This document shows, piece after piece, positions 16,703 through 25,138 of a DNA stretch of 49,466 bases. Made by a program: the position numbers and the translations under genes. Position 1 is the stretch's first letter. Every line of letters begins with the position of its first letter. The stretch is taken from positions 1-49,466 of the forward strand of contig CAYQOU010000030.1 in the NCBI GenBank assembly GCA_964419255.1, written 5' to 3'. Origin of the DNA: CAZPHU01 sp964419255. Its GTDB lineage: Bacteria; Fibrobacterota; Chitinivibrionia; Chitinivibrionales; CAYFVL01. Below the pieces are notes generated by a model, which had not been told where the DNA came from, ran no database searches, and worked only from the letters and a program-made list of their open reading frames with translations.

Positions 16703-18454
16703 CTACTTATTATATATCGGCTTTGCCGTGTAGTGAGTGTGCAACAATGTATGCGATTTCTTGCTCAACGGTTCACCAAGATAATCTGCATACAGACTCA
16801 GTATGTGTGGATTGTGATGAGAACACCGTTTCTGAGCACTCAAATCATCTTTGTACAAACCATTTGCCCGTACCTTACGGATCTCATCATTGATACCGTA
16901 AGGCTGACCACCGCCACCAACACATCCGCCACGGCATGCCATCACCTCGATAAAATGGAAAGGTATCTCCTCCCCCTTCTGCTGCGCCTCGCGGACCTGA
17001 TTGAGGATTATCTCCACGTTGGCCATCCCGTGCGCCACCGCGATTCTCACCTCCTGTCCTGCGACATCAATCTTGCCGGTTTTGATACCATCCAAACCGC
17101 GTGTTTCTGTCACGCTGACATCTCCAAGCTCCTCTTTGGTCAAAAGATAGTGCGCCGTTCGCAAGGCCGCTTCCATGACACCACCGGTGGCTCCGAAGAT
17201 AGTTCCGGCGCCGGTATAATCGCCAAGAATCGAATCGGCTTTTTCATCGGGAAGGCTGGCAAAATCCACACCGGTGGATTTGATCATGCGAGCCAGTTCT
17301 CGGGTGGTGAGAGATACATCGACATCCTGAAAGCCACTGCTGTACATATCATCGGATCTTTCGATTTCATACTTTTTGGCAGTACACGGCATGATCGACA
17401 CCATGAAAATCTTAGACGGATCCACTCCCAGCTTCTCGGCATAATATGTCTTTGACAGAGCCCCCACCATGGCATGCGGGGACTTGGCCGTGGAGAAATT
17501 TGGAATCAGATCGGGAAAATACTTTTCCATGTAGTCCACCCATGCCGGACAGCAGCTGGTGATCAGAGGAAGAGAAGAGGGCTGTTTGGTTACCCTGTGA
17601 ACAAATTCCGAGCCCTCTTCCATAATTGTCAGATCGGCACCGAAATTTGTATCAAAGACCGCCTTAAAACCCAGGCGACGCAGCGCAGCATAGGTCTTTC
17701 CTGTCAACAGAGTACCCGGTTCAAAACCAAACTCCTCCCCAATAGCCACGCGCACCGCCGGGGCAATCTGCGCCACAGCATAGGTATCGGGCTCCTGAAG
17801 TTTATCCCACACGGTTTGACATTCGCTCTTCTCATAGATTGCCCCCACAGGACAGTGGGCCGAGCATTGACCGCATTTGATACACGGGCTGTCGTTGAGA
17901 TCGACATCGGCAGACGGTGCAATACGAGTGTTTTCTCCACGTCCCAAAAACTCCAACGCCCACACATTCTGCATCTGTTGACACACGATTGCACACCGGC
18001 CGCACATCACGCACTTCTCCGGATTGAGTACGATCGACGGTGTGGAGGTGTCCTTGGGAAGATCGCGCAGGCGCGTTTCGTAAGGAACTTCCCGAATTCC
18101 GAATTCGGCAGCCAGTGTCTGCAGCTCGCAATTGTTGTTCCGAGCACACCGAAGACAGTCGTTTGGATGCGTCGAGAGTATCAGCTCGATTACCGTCCGA
18201 CGAACATTGACGATTTCTGGATCGTGAGTTATGATTTTCATCCCTTCGGCCGCGGGGGTCGCACATGCACGAACCATTTTAGGGGACCCTTCCATTTTCA
18301 CCACACAAATGCCACAGGCAGCCCATGGAGTCAGATCCTTATGATAACACAATGTCGGGATCTTTACCTGAACCTGCTCAGCAGCCTGAAGAATCGAGGC
18401 ACCCTCCTCTACCTGTACCGGGATGCCATTTATTTCAAGTTTAATTTTTGACAT
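16703..18454 (-). CDS. hydA: [FeFe]-hydrogenase catalytic subunit HydA (copy 1, electron-bifurcating type)
   Basis: A 583-residue catalytic subunit. A NuoG-like [2Fe-2S] domain comes first (C36, C47, C50, C64), then the His-ligated [4Fe-4S] site (H96, C100, C103, C109) and two ferredoxin clusters (C148-C158 and C191-C201). The H-domain has intact motifs: TSCCPAW at 299-305, MPCTAKK around C357, and ACRGGCVGGGGQP with C507 and C511. A small-subunit-like tail ends the protein. With HydB and HydC it should couple H2 formation or oxidation to NADH and ferredoxin in the cytoplasm. It is the last gene of the operon, 35 bp after hydB, with AAGGAG before the ATG. Maturation would depend on HydEFG at 26546-30642. 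Confidence 0.96.
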   Translation of the reverse strand: MSKIKLEINGIPVQVEEGASILQAAEQVQVKIPTLCYHKDLTPWAACGICVVKMEGSPKMVRACATPAAEGMKIITHDPEIVNVRRTVIELILSTHPNDCLRCARNNNCELQTLAAEFGIREVPYETRLRDLPKDTSTPSIVLNPEKCVMCGRCAIVCQQMQNVWALEFLGRGENTRIAPSADVDLNDSPCIKCGQCSAHCPVGAIYEKSECQTVWDKLQEPDTYAVAQIAPAVRVAIGEEFGFEPGTLLTGKTYAALRRLGFKAVFDTNFGADLTIMEEGSEFVHRVTKQPSSLPLITSCCPAWVDYMEKYFPDLIPNFSTAKSPHAMVGALSKTYYAEKLGVDPSKIFMVSIMPCTAKKYEIERSDDMYSSGFQDVDVSLTTRELARMIKSTGVDFASLPDEKADSILGDYTGAGTIFGATGGVMEAALRTAHYLLTKEELGDVSVTETRGLDGIKTGKIDVAGQEVRIAVAHGMANVEIILNQVREAQQKGEEIPFHFIEVMACRGGCVGGGGQPYGINDEIRKVRANGLYKDDLSAQKRCSHHNPHILSLYADYLGEPLSKKSHTLLHTHYTAKPIYNK

Positions 18455-18489
18455 GCTTAACTCCTTAATGGATGATACGCTGGTAGTGT

Positions 18490-20277
18490 TTATTCTTTAC
18501 CAACTGCATCGAATTTACATACCTGGAAACACTCACCACATTTTATACAGGCCTGTTGATCGATTACGTGCGGCTGGCGTTTCTCCCCACTAATACAGTT
18601 TACCGGACAACGACGAGCACACAGGCCACATCCGATACATTTATCCGGAAGAATCATATACCGGACAAGTTCGGTACATTTACCGGCAGGACATTTCTTG
18701 TCGATGATATGTGCCATAAACTCCTCTTCGAAGTACTTAAGCACCGATATAACGGGATTTGGAGCCGTCTGACCTAAACCGCACAGAGATGCCTTCTGCA
18801 TGGCATGGCCTATGTCACGCATCTTCTTGATATCCTCGACCGAGCCCTTTCCCTTGGTGATGTTATCCATCAGGTTGAACAGTGATCGTCCTCCGATACG
18901 ACAGGGAGCGCATTTTCCGCAGGATTCGTCGACGGTAAAGTCCAGATAAAACTTGGCCACATCCACGATACAATCATCCTCATCCATGACGATCATACCG
19001 CCTGAGCCCATAATCGAGCCCAGCTTAGCCAGAGAGTTATAATCGATAGGCGTATCCAGATACTCGGCGGTGATCACCCCGCCGGAGGGGCCTCCGGTCT
19101 GCACGGCTTTGAATGCCTTACCGTCTTTGATTCCACCACCGATATCGTAGATAATTTCGCGTAAGGTGGTACCCATGGGAACTTCGATCAGACCGGAGTT
19201 GTTGATTGCACCGGTCAATGCAAACACCTTTGTTCCCTTGGAATCCTCGGTACCGATCTTTGCAAACCAGTCACCACCGCGAGAGACAATCACCGGAATA
19301 TTCGCGTATGTTTCCACATTGTTAATAACCGTCGGCTTACCCCAGAGCCCTTTTGTGGCCGGAAACGGCGGGCGCGGTATAGGCATTCCGCGATTACCCT
19401 CGATGGAGGTCAGAAGAGCGGTTTCCTCACCACAGACAAACGCCCCTGCTCCCAGACGTATTTCAATGTCGAAATCAAAATCGCTTCCCAGTATCTTTTC
19501 TCCCAGAAGACCATACTCCTTAGCCTGCTTTATCGCAATCTCCAGACGGCTGATTGCCAGCGGATACTCGGCGCGGATGTATATATATCCCTTCTGCGCA
19601 CCGACGGTATAGCCCGCGATAGCCATGGCCTCCAACACCGAATGAGGATCACCTTCGAGGGTAGAGCGGTCCATGTAGGCCCCCGGATCCCCCTCATCGG
19701 CGTTACAGACGATGTATTTGACATCTCCCGGTGCGTCTTTTGTGAATACCCATTTTTTCCAGGTCGGAAAACCGGCGCCCCCGCGTCCACGCAATCCCGA
19801 TTTTTTTATCTCCTCGATCACCTGGTCGGGTGTCTTTTCAAAAAGCGCCATCTCCAGGCCCTTATACCCTTCACGGGCGATATACTCATCGATATTTTCC
19901 GGATTGATAAAGCCGCAGTTTCGCAGCACAACCCTAAACTGTTTCTGATAAAAATCGATATCATCGATTCTCGCCTGTTTTTTGCTATCGGCATTATTAT
20001 ACAACAGACGCGAAACCTGACGACCTTTTATAATGTGCTCGGCCACGATTTCCTTTACATCGGAAGGACTTACCTGAACATAAAAGGATTCATCGGGCAA
20101 CACCTTGATGATCGGCCCCTTCTCACAGAATCCGAAACACCCGGTCTTGACCACCTGGGCTTCGTTTTCCATGCCCTGAGCCTTCAGCTCACGCTTAAGG
20201 CCCTGATAAATATCATCCGCCTTGTTCGATTCGCAGCCCGTGCCGCCACAAACAAGGATATAATTCTTAAAAGCCAT
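18490..20277 (-). CDS. hydB: Bifurcating hydrogenase flavoprotein subunit HydB (NuoF-like, copy 1)
   Basis: A 595-residue NuoF-type subunit. In order: a thioredoxin-like [2Fe-2S] domain (C10, C15, C47, C51); the FMN/NADH-binding core with GRGGAGFPTW and NADEGDPGA; the SLBB part; the C-terminal [4Fe-4S] site ESCGKCAPCR with a later Cys; and a 2[4Fe-4S] ferredoxin domain (CIGCGLCARRCP and CIKCGECFQVCK). It oxidises or reduces NAD(H) at FMN and is the proposed bifurcation site of HydABC complexes. It lies 10 bp after the hydD-like gene and 35 bp before hydA. Its C-terminal ferredoxin domain is the part replaced in HydB copy 2. Confidence 0.96.
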   Translation of the reverse strand: MAFKNYILVCGGTGCESNKADDIYQGLKRELKAQGMENEAQVVKTGCFGFCEKGPIIKVLPDESFYVQVSPSDVKEIVAEHIIKGRQVSRLLYNNADSKKQARIDDIDFYQKQFRVVLRNCGFINPENIDEYIAREGYKGLEMALFEKTPDQVIEEIKKSGLRGRGGAGFPTWKKWVFTKDAPGDVKYIVCNADEGDPGAYMDRSTLEGDPHSVLEAMAIAGYTVGAQKGYIYIRAEYPLAISRLEIAIKQAKEYGLLGEKILGSDFDFDIEIRLGAGAFVCGEETALLTSIEGNRGMPIPRPPFPATKGLWGKPTVINNVETYANIPVIVSRGGDWFAKIGTEDSKGTKVFALTGAINNSGLIEVPMGTTLREIIYDIGGGIKDGKAFKAVQTGGPSGGVITAEYLDTPIDYNSLAKLGSIMGSGGMIVMDEDDCIVDVAKFYLDFTVDESCGKCAPCRIGGRSLFNLMDNITKGKGSVEDIKKMRDIGHAMQKASLCGLGQTAPNPVISVLKYFEEEFMAHIIDKKCPAGKCTELVRYMILPDKCIGCGLCARRCPVNCISGEKRQPHVIDQQACIKCGECFQVCKFDAVGKE

Positions 20278-20286
20278 ACTTCCCCC

Positions 20287-20679
20287 TTATTCCTGACCCA
20301 TAATATCGGCTGCAGGCTTATCATAAATGTGATCGTTAACTAATGCTTTGTCAATCAGATGCTTCTGCACGATCTCACGCGCAGTTGAAGCATCAACCTT
20401 TCCGTACACAACATCCGGCATGCCTTCCATATGAACCTCCACCGTCGGCTCCGAATGGCAGAGCCCCATGCAACCGGTCTGCTTGATGACCACATCGTCC
20501 AGATTCTGCTTGTTGCATTCGTCCAAAAACGCATCGAACGCCTCCTTGGCACCGGCTGCAATTCCACACGTTCCCATTCCGATAATAACTTTCCTGCTTT
20601 TATCACTTTCGCGCCGGGAAAGCTCCTTTTGCTTTGTTTCTCTGAGCTTTCTCAGCTCCTCCAACGTCATTTTACCCAT
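20287..20679 (-). CDS. HydD-like thioredoxin-fold [2Fe-2S] protein
   Basis: A 130-residue protein. A charged N-terminal helix (residues 1-28) is followed by a thioredoxin-like [2Fe-2S] domain with one Cys in GMGTCGIAAGA and two in GCMGLCHSEP near residues 69-73. The first pair position appears to hold a single Cys, so the usual four-ligand set is incomplete. From family knowledge a similar small protein is encoded between hydC and hydB in many bifurcating hydrogenase operons, where it is called HydD; its role is not settled. It overlaps the ATPase gene by eight bases and precedes hydB by 10 bp, so it is co-translated with them. Confidence 0.8.
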   Translation of the reverse strand: MGKMTLEELRKLRETKQKELSRRESDKSRKVIIGMGTCGIAAGAKEAFDAFLDECNKQNLDDVVIKQTGCMGLCHSEPTVEVHMEGMPDVVYGKVDASTAREIVQKHLIDKALVNDHIYDKPAADIMGQE

Positions 20680-21238
20680 GACCTGTATCTCCTGAAATAA
20701 GGTTTTCTTCCTGTGACTGAATGTACTGCTTAACTAAGGACAGAGCCTGGATATCATCAAGACTGCCTAGAGCCTCCCGAAGTTGTGAGCGACTGATTGT
20801 GTAGGATGCATGCCCATGGCTGCGATGCACAATGACTTCCGCATCACAGCCGCTGAGTGCCCCCGCAATCGTCTGAATCATATTTCCCACAGGAGGACAA
20901 TCGATGCTATTCAGGTCAAATGAAAACCGCACTACTGTACCGGACTGCTTACCCGATTGTATCTCGAAATTTCCGCCGCTTTGCTCGGTTGCCTGAATCA
21001 GAAACGGAATACCCAGGCCCACTCGCCGCTCCGGGTGTTTTTTCCCATCTGAATAGAAGGGATCACGCACCCGTTGCAGCTGATCCTGATCCATACCTTT
21101 TCCGTTGTCCGAAACAGTGATACTCAGCCGGGACTCCACCCGCTCGATACTCAAATCGATTCTCGTAGCCCCTGCCTCGCAGGCGTTTTGGAAAATATCC
21201 GAGACAAAGTCGCAAATGGCGGCATGCACGATAGGCAA
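20672..21238 (-). CDS. GHKL-type ATP-binding protein of the hydrogenase operon
   Basis: About 188 residues with a histidine-kinase-type ATPase fold: N-box FQNACEAG, G1 box DNGKGMD, and G2 region RRVGLGIPFL, ending in a small extra domain. No histidine phosphoacceptor domain is present, so it is not a complete kinase. Its start is uncertain: TTG at 21236-21238, directly behind the hydC stop and preceded by AGGA, or GTG at 21227-21229. A longer frame would overlap hydC by over 100 bp and is unlikely. Such proteins recur between hydC and hydD/hydB in bacterial hydrogenase operons. A regulatory or chaperone role is inference. Confidence 0.8.
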   Translation of the reverse strand: MPIVHAAICDFVSDIFQNACEAGATRIDLSIERVESRLSITVSDNGKGMDQDQLQRVRDPFYSDGKKHPERRVGLGIPFLIQATEQSGGNFEIQSGKQSGTVVRFSFDLNSIDCPPVGNMIQTIAGALSGCDAEVIVHRSHGHASYTISRSQLREALGSLDDIQALSLVKQYIQSQEENLISGDTGHG

Positions 21239-21240
21239 TC

Positions 21241-21726
21241 CTATATCTTCCTGAACTGGGCGATAATCTCGGGCAGGCGGTCCTTTTTGAGGTTTCCAAA
21301 CACTTCGCCATCTATAACGACAACCGGAGCAAGACCACAACACCCTACACAACGAACCGCCTCGGTTGAAAACAGCCCGTCTTCGGTCACCGCGTTGAGA
21401 CCGGCTCCCAAAATGTTCTCCAGCTCCTTGATTAGATCTTCACCCCCCTTGAGATAACAGGCAGTTCCCATGCACACGGAAATCTGGTGTTTGCCCGGCT
21501 TCTTAAGCTTAAACAGGTGATAGAAGGTGATCACTCCATACACTTTAGCCAGCGGCACCTCCAGACGGCGCGCAACGTCAAAGGCCACATCTCGGGGCAC
21601 ATACCCAAATTCCTTTTGCACTCTGTGCAAAACCATGATAAGATTTCCCGGTTTGTCTTTCCACTCATCGATGAACCGTATCAATTCATCGGACAATTTA
21701 GTGGTAGACACGTTTGTCTCAGGCAT
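21241..21726 (-). CDS. hydC: Bifurcating hydrogenase subunit HydC (NuoE-like, copy 1)
   Basis: A 161-residue NuoE-type subunit: an N-terminal helical bundle (LIRFIDEWKDKPGNLIMVLHRVQ), then the thioredoxin-like [2Fe-2S] domain with the C-x4-C of VCMGTACYLKGG and the C-x3-C of RCVGCCGLAP. It passes electrons between the HydB flavin and the other clusters. The ATG at 21726 is preferred because GGAGG lies six bases before it; the ATG two codons earlier abuts the Shine-Dalgarno. It is the first gene of the hydC-ATPase-hydD-hydB-hydA operon. Confidence 0.95.
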   Translation of the reverse strand: MPETNVSTTKLSDELIRFIDEWKDKPGNLIMVLHRVQKEFGYVPRDVAFDVARRLEVPLAKVYGVITFYHLFKLKKPGKHQISVCMGTACYLKGGEDLIKELENILGAGLNAVTEDGLFSTEAVRCVGCCGLAPVVVIDGEVFGNLKKDRLPEIIAQFRKI

Positions 21727-22176
21727 AGACATCCTCCACTTGTAAGCTCATAAAATACAAGCGCTTAGCATAGGCGCAAGATTTCTGGGCAGGTTTTTTG
21801 GTGTTTTTATGTGAATTACTGTTCATTTATTTTGATTTTTCAGACTATCCGAAACACATTTATGTGACATTGGGCGCATAAGCTGGATGCCCGTCACATA
21901 ATGATGGATTGTTAATATACACATAATTACAACATTTATTCCAGTAATTTTTAAACTAATCCTATTAAAAGAGTGTGACATGCAAGATAATATTTCGTTA
22001 TCTCCTTGAATATTATTGTACTTTATTGCACAATAACATTTTTATGCGTCAAATCGAGCATTTTGTTTTTTTGCGCATTTTTGGTATATTATTTTACGGT
22101 CATAAACGAATATTACTACCTGACTACGCTCGGCAAATAAGAATCGTTAACCAGCAACCACATTAAGAAGGTCTAT
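21727..22176. promoter_or_regulatory. Divergent control region between hydC and the DRTGG/CBS operon
   Basis: An AT-rich 450-bp region. For the plus-strand operon, TTGTTT (22063-22068) and TATATT (22085-22090) are spaced 16 bases apart and look like a sigma-70 promoter. About 65 bp upstream of its likely start lies the near-palindrome TTATTGCACAATAA (22023-22036). On the hydC side, TTTATGTGAA (21806-21815), TTTATGTGAC (21859-21868) and its inverted copy GTCACATAA (21893-21901) could be regulator half-sites. They resemble Rex half-sites (TTGTGAA) but no full Rex palindrome is present. All regulator assignments are inference. Confidence 0.45.
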
Positions 22177-22515
22177 ATGCTGATTTCAGACATCCTCCCC
22201 GCACTTCAATGCACCCTGTTTCATGATGGTTCAGAGTTTAAAAGCCGTTCTGTCTCCCGTGTGTGTGCCTCGGATCTGATGAGCGATGTACTTGCGGTGG
22301 AAGACGATCAGCTGCTGCTGGTCACCTCTCTTGCCTCCGATCAGGCGTTGCGTACGGCGGATATTGTGGGAGCAAATGCAGTGCTTATCGTAAACGGTAA
22401 GCCTGTGCATGAGAAGATGATTACCTTGGCTAAAGAGTTTGACATTCCGCTCCTGGGAACCGCCCTGCCGAAGTTTGAAGCCTGCGTTCGGTTGGGTAAA
22501 CTGCTTGAAATATGA
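22177..22515 (+). CDS. DRTGG domain protein (first copy)
   Basis: A 112-residue single-domain protein resembling the DRTGG domain found in phosphotransacetylase N-termini and in stand-alone proteins near [FeFe]-hydrogenase genes. Features are the SDLMSDVL helix near residues 33-40, TSLASDQALRTADIVG, and the C-terminal IPLLGTALPKFEAC. It is probably a small ligand-binding or protein-interaction module; its function is not known. It is the first gene of a four-gene operon (DRTGG, CBS-ATPase, DRTGG, PHP) divergent from hydC. Confidence 0.8.
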   Translation: MLISDILPALQCTLFHDGSEFKSRSVSRVCASDLMSDVLAVEDDQLLLVTSLASDQALRTADIVGANAVLIVNGKPVHEKMITLAKEFDIPLLGTALPKFEACVRLGKLLEI

Positions 22516-22525
22516 GAGATATTCC

Positions 22526-23464
22526 ATGAGAAAATTACCCATTAATCCCGATCAGAGTCCTCTACTTGTTCTTGAGCTGATCTATAAACTCAAGATCAAG
22601 GATGTCATGACCACAGAGGTGGTCACCGCCTGCAGAGATGATTCCATGCGAAAAGTTCAACAACTGATGAAAGACAACCTGATCAGCGGCATACCTATTG
22701 TGGAGAAAGGACGGCTGTTTGGCATTGTCAGTGTCGATGATATTATCGTGGCACTCGATAAAGGACATATTGCCGATCGACTTGACAAACACATGACCCG
22801 CAATGTCATTGTTTTGGAGGATGATATGCCGTTGTCGTTTGGCATCAACTATCTGGAAAAATACAAATACGGACGTTTTCCTGTCCTCAACAAAAACGGT
22901 TTTCTGGTGGGTATCGTCACCAGCCGCGATATAATCGCCAGTCTTCTGTTCGAAATGAATCGGGAGGTGGGCGTATTGGAATCAAAACAGGCATCCAGCA
23001 GCGAAGTGGCTATCGATCATATATATAAGGAATACCAGATACAAAAGCTGGATTTCGAAAATGCCGGAAAAGCAAGCAATGAGATAAAAAAAATATTAAA
23101 AAGCAGACATGTCGATCCCAAGACACTCAGACGTGTTGCGGTTGCATCCTACGAGTTGGAGATTAATCAGGTGGTGCACTCCGAGGGGGGTAAAATCATG
23201 TGTACGATTAGCCCCCAACAGGTAAAGATCGTGGCAAAAGATTCCGGTCCCGGCATTAAAAATGTCGAACAAGCCTTACAGGAAGGCTATTCCACCGCAA
23301 ACGAATGGATCAAATCACTGGGATTTGGCGCCGGCCTGGGCCTTCCAAACACCCGCAGAGTGTCTGATGAGTTTGACATACGATCGGAGGTAAATCTGGG
23401 TACAATCGTCACATCAAAAATATTTCTGCCACATACCAAGGAGACAACGCATGAAAACGCATGA
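22526..23464 (+). CDS. CBS-pair protein with anti-sigma-type ATPase domain
   Basis: A 312-residue protein. Two CBS motifs (IKDVMTTEVVTAC... near residues 25-80 and HMTRNVIVLEDD... near 90-150) form a nucleotide-sensing Bateman module. The C-terminal half is an RsbW/SpoIIAB-like GHKL ATPase with the N-box ASYELEINQVVHS, the DSGPGI box and the GFGAGLGLPN lid. This pairing suggests an energy- or redox-sensitive switch kinase. The ATG at 22526 begins the first CBS segment; earlier in-frame codons overlap the preceding gene. It overlaps the next gene by 14 bp. A partner-switch role with a STAS protein is possible but not shown. Confidence 0.85.
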   Translation: MRKLPINPDQSPLLVLELIYKLKIKDVMTTEVVTACRDDSMRKVQQLMKDNLISGIPIVEKGRLFGIVSVDDIIVALDKGHIADRLDKHMTRNVIVLEDDMPLSFGINYLEKYKYGRFPVLNKNGFLVGIVTSRDIIASLLFEMNREVGVLESKQASSSEVAIDHIYKEYQIQKLDFENAGKASNEIKKILKSRHVDPKTLRRVAVASYELEINQVVHSEGGKIMCTISPQQVKIVAKDSGPGIKNVEQALQEGYSTANEWIKSLGFGAGLGLPNTRRVSDEFDIRSEVNLGTIVTSKIFLPHTKETTHENA

Positions 23465-23786
23465 GATTCAGCATACTCTGGGCTACCGTCCCGTCTTTGA
23501 ACCGTATGATGATGTTGAGATAGTCGATGCATACACCTCCGATCTGCTCAGCGATGTCATGGCACATGCCGCCGATGGCGGGGTATTGATCACTATACAG
23601 GCTCATAAAAACACAATCGCTGTCGCCGAGTTGACAGGGCAGAAAGCAATCATACTCTGTAACAGCCGTGAAGCGCCCGCAGATATGATAGAGGCTGCCC
23701 GGCAGGAAAATATCGCACTTTTCCAGACGCAGCACGACCAGTATACCGCATCCTGGAAAATCCATTCACTGCTCACGCAGGGATAG
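23451..23786 (+). CDS. DRTGG domain protein (second copy)
   Basis: A 111-residue paralogue of the protein at 22177, sharing the YTSDLLSDVMAHA helix, the hydrophobic GVLITIQAHKN strand region and a C-terminal IALFQTQHDQY segment. It overlaps the CBS-ATPase gene by 14 bases and precedes the PHP gene by six bases, so it is translationally coupled. Function unknown; having two DRTGG proteins flank one ATPase suggests that they are its partners or ligand sensors. Confidence 0.75.
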   Translation: MKTHEIQHTLGYRPVFEPYDDVEIVDAYTSDLLSDVMAHAADGGVLITIQAHKNTIAVAELTGQKAIILCNSREAPADMIEAARQENIALFQTQHDQYTASWKIHSLLTQG

Positions 23787-23792
23787 ATTCAC

Positions 23793-24554
23793 ATGCATGT
23801 GAAAGCCGATTTGCACATTCACTCCTGTCTGTCTCCATGCGGATCTCTTGAGATGTCTCCCAGCGCCATAGTTTCGGAGGCAAAAAGTAAAGGACTGAAT
23901 GCAGTCGCTCTGACCGATCATAACTGCGCACGAAATGCTCCGGTTTTTGCACGCTTATGCGAACGAAATGGTCTGCGCTGGCTGGTTGGAATGGAGATAA
24001 CCTCTCTGGAAGAAGCGCACGTTTTAGCGTTATTCGATTCATGCGACGACTGTATGATACTGGATCAGATTATTTACGAGCATCTCCCGGATGTCAAAAA
24101 TAAACCGGAAAAATGGGGCGATCAGGTTGTGGTAAATGAGTGGGATGAAATTGAGCAGGAGGTTGAGAAGTATCTGGGCACCGCCACCGATCTGCCGGTC
24201 GATGAGCTCATATCGATTATTCATCATTATAACGGTCTGGCCATTCCCTCTCATATCGACAAGCCGGTGTTCAGCATCGTCAGTCAGCTGGGTTTTCTTC
24301 CTCCCCAATTCTACGACGCCATCGAAATAAGCGCTCACGACAGCTGGCGGCAGCTTCAGAAAAGGTTTGGCAGCTTTCCCTATATCACCGCCTCCGATTC
24401 GCACTACCTGGACACTATCGGACAGGTATACACCAGCCTGGACATTTATGAAGAAAAATTTACCTGTGATACGGTGAGGGCCTGCCTGCACGAAAACAGA
24501 TTTAGAAGAGTAAGGTTTGAGGATAAGGCTGCAAAAAACGGGGAACCGTGCTGA
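23793..24554 (+). CDS. PHP domain phosphoesterase (TrpH/YciV-like)
   Basis: A 253-residue PHP-fold metal-dependent phosphoesterase. Ligand motifs visible are DLHIHSCLS near residues 6-14, LTDHNCARN near 40-48, the Glu in GMEI near 67, SHID near 147 and SDSHY near 203. Relatives hydrolyse nucleoside bisphosphates or short RNA; in hydrogenase loci the substrate is unknown. It is the last gene of the DRTGG/CBS operon. An imperfect 20-bp inverted repeat follows at 24635-24686. Confidence 0.88.
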   Translation: MHVKADLHIHSCLSPCGSLEMSPSAIVSEAKSKGLNAVALTDHNCARNAPVFARLCERNGLRWLVGMEITSLEEAHVLALFDSCDDCMILDQIIYEHLPDVKNKPEKWGDQVVVNEWDEIEQEVEKYLGTATDLPVDELISIIHHYNGLAIPSHIDKPVFSIVSQLGFLPPQFYDAIEISAHDSWRQLQKRFGSFPYITASDSHYLDTIGQVYTSLDIYEEKFTCDTVRACLHENRFRRVRFEDKAAKNGEPC

Positions 24555-24634
24555 GGGAAAAGACACCTCCCTTTCGTGTCGCTAACGCTTTGCAATTCCG
24601 GCCCTTGTGGTATATCTGCTCTCTTTAGTCTCAA

Positions 24635-24686
24635 TAAACCGGCATCAAGCGATTCATCTGCCTAAAAATCGCTCGATACCGGTTTA
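24635..24686. repeat. 20-bp inverted repeat between the PHP gene and the maturation operon
   Basis: The arms at 24635-24654 (TAAACCGGCATCAAGCGATT) and 24667-24686 are complementary except at two positions. In a minus-strand transcript both mismatches become G-U wobbles, giving an unbroken helix; in a plus-strand transcript they stay mismatched. It may terminate the upstream operon or be a mobile palindrome. The right arm contains AATCGCTCGAT, shared with 14758-14768. Confidence 0.5.
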
Positions 24687-24688
24687 AT

Positions 24689-24717
24689 TTGACTGTGTTC
24701 AGGGCGTAATACATATT
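24689..24717 (+). promoter_or_regulatory. Candidate sigma-70 promoter of the maturation operon
   Basis: TTGACT at 24689-24694 and CATATT at 24712-24717 are spaced 17 bases apart. They lie about 150 bp upstream of the TM1266-family gene, with no other gene between. The -35 element is good and the -10 is moderate. Confidence 0.35.
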
Positions 24718-24868
24718 AGATGTGTTCCTGCGGCAAGGATTAATATCTGACCTTAGGGAACGGTAAGTACATTTCTTTTCATGCCCGCTTCCGACTCCGG
24801 CGACGTACAACACCGTATCCTTCAACTTGCCGCTTTTTTATGTTTTTACACCACTGGTACGTGCATAT

Positions 24869-25138
24869 ATGGACCGTCGACTCGGTTTTATCGGAATAAT
24901 AATAGAAGACAGGAAGCATAGCGCTGGGCAGGTTAATTCACTTCTGAGTGATTTCGGCGACAGGATCGTCGCCCGCACCGGAGTACCGCAGAGGGAACAT
25001 GATCGAAGCGTTATCACTCTTGTGATTGAAGCGACCACCGATGAGGTGGGACGGCTTACAGGAAAACTGGGCTCGATCAGTGGAGTCTCGGTCAAGTCGG
25101 CACTCAGTAAGCAGAAGGCCGGCGGGGATACAGCATGA
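24869..25138 (+). CDS. TM1266 family iron-only hydrogenase system regulator
   Basis: An 89-residue ACT/NikR-C-like protein of the TM1266 family: the RRLGFIGIIIEDR start, the LLSDFGDRIVARTGVP segment and the GKLGSISGVSVKSAL end are characteristic. It is proposed to regulate or assist [FeFe]-hydrogenase maturation and lacks a DNA-binding domain; its biochemical role is unproven. The ATG at 24869 matches the usual family start; an earlier TTG at 24827 would add 14 unlikely residues. Its stop overlaps the aspA start in ATGA. Confidence 0.9.
   Translation: MDRRLGFIGIIIEDRKHSAGQVNSLLSDFGDRIVARTGVPQREHDRSVITLVIEATTDEVGRLTGKLGSISGVSVKSALSKQKAGGDTA

Noticed and set aside
21239..21352. Longer start for the GHKL ATPase
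   Set aside because: It would overlap hydC by more than 100 bp, and the extra residues are a frame shadow of HydC rather than part of the ATPase fold.
21860..21901. TTATGTGAC/GTCACATAA as a full CRP or Rex operator
   Set aside because: The spacer is 24 bases, far longer than the 4-8 bases in such sites; at best they are separate half-sites.
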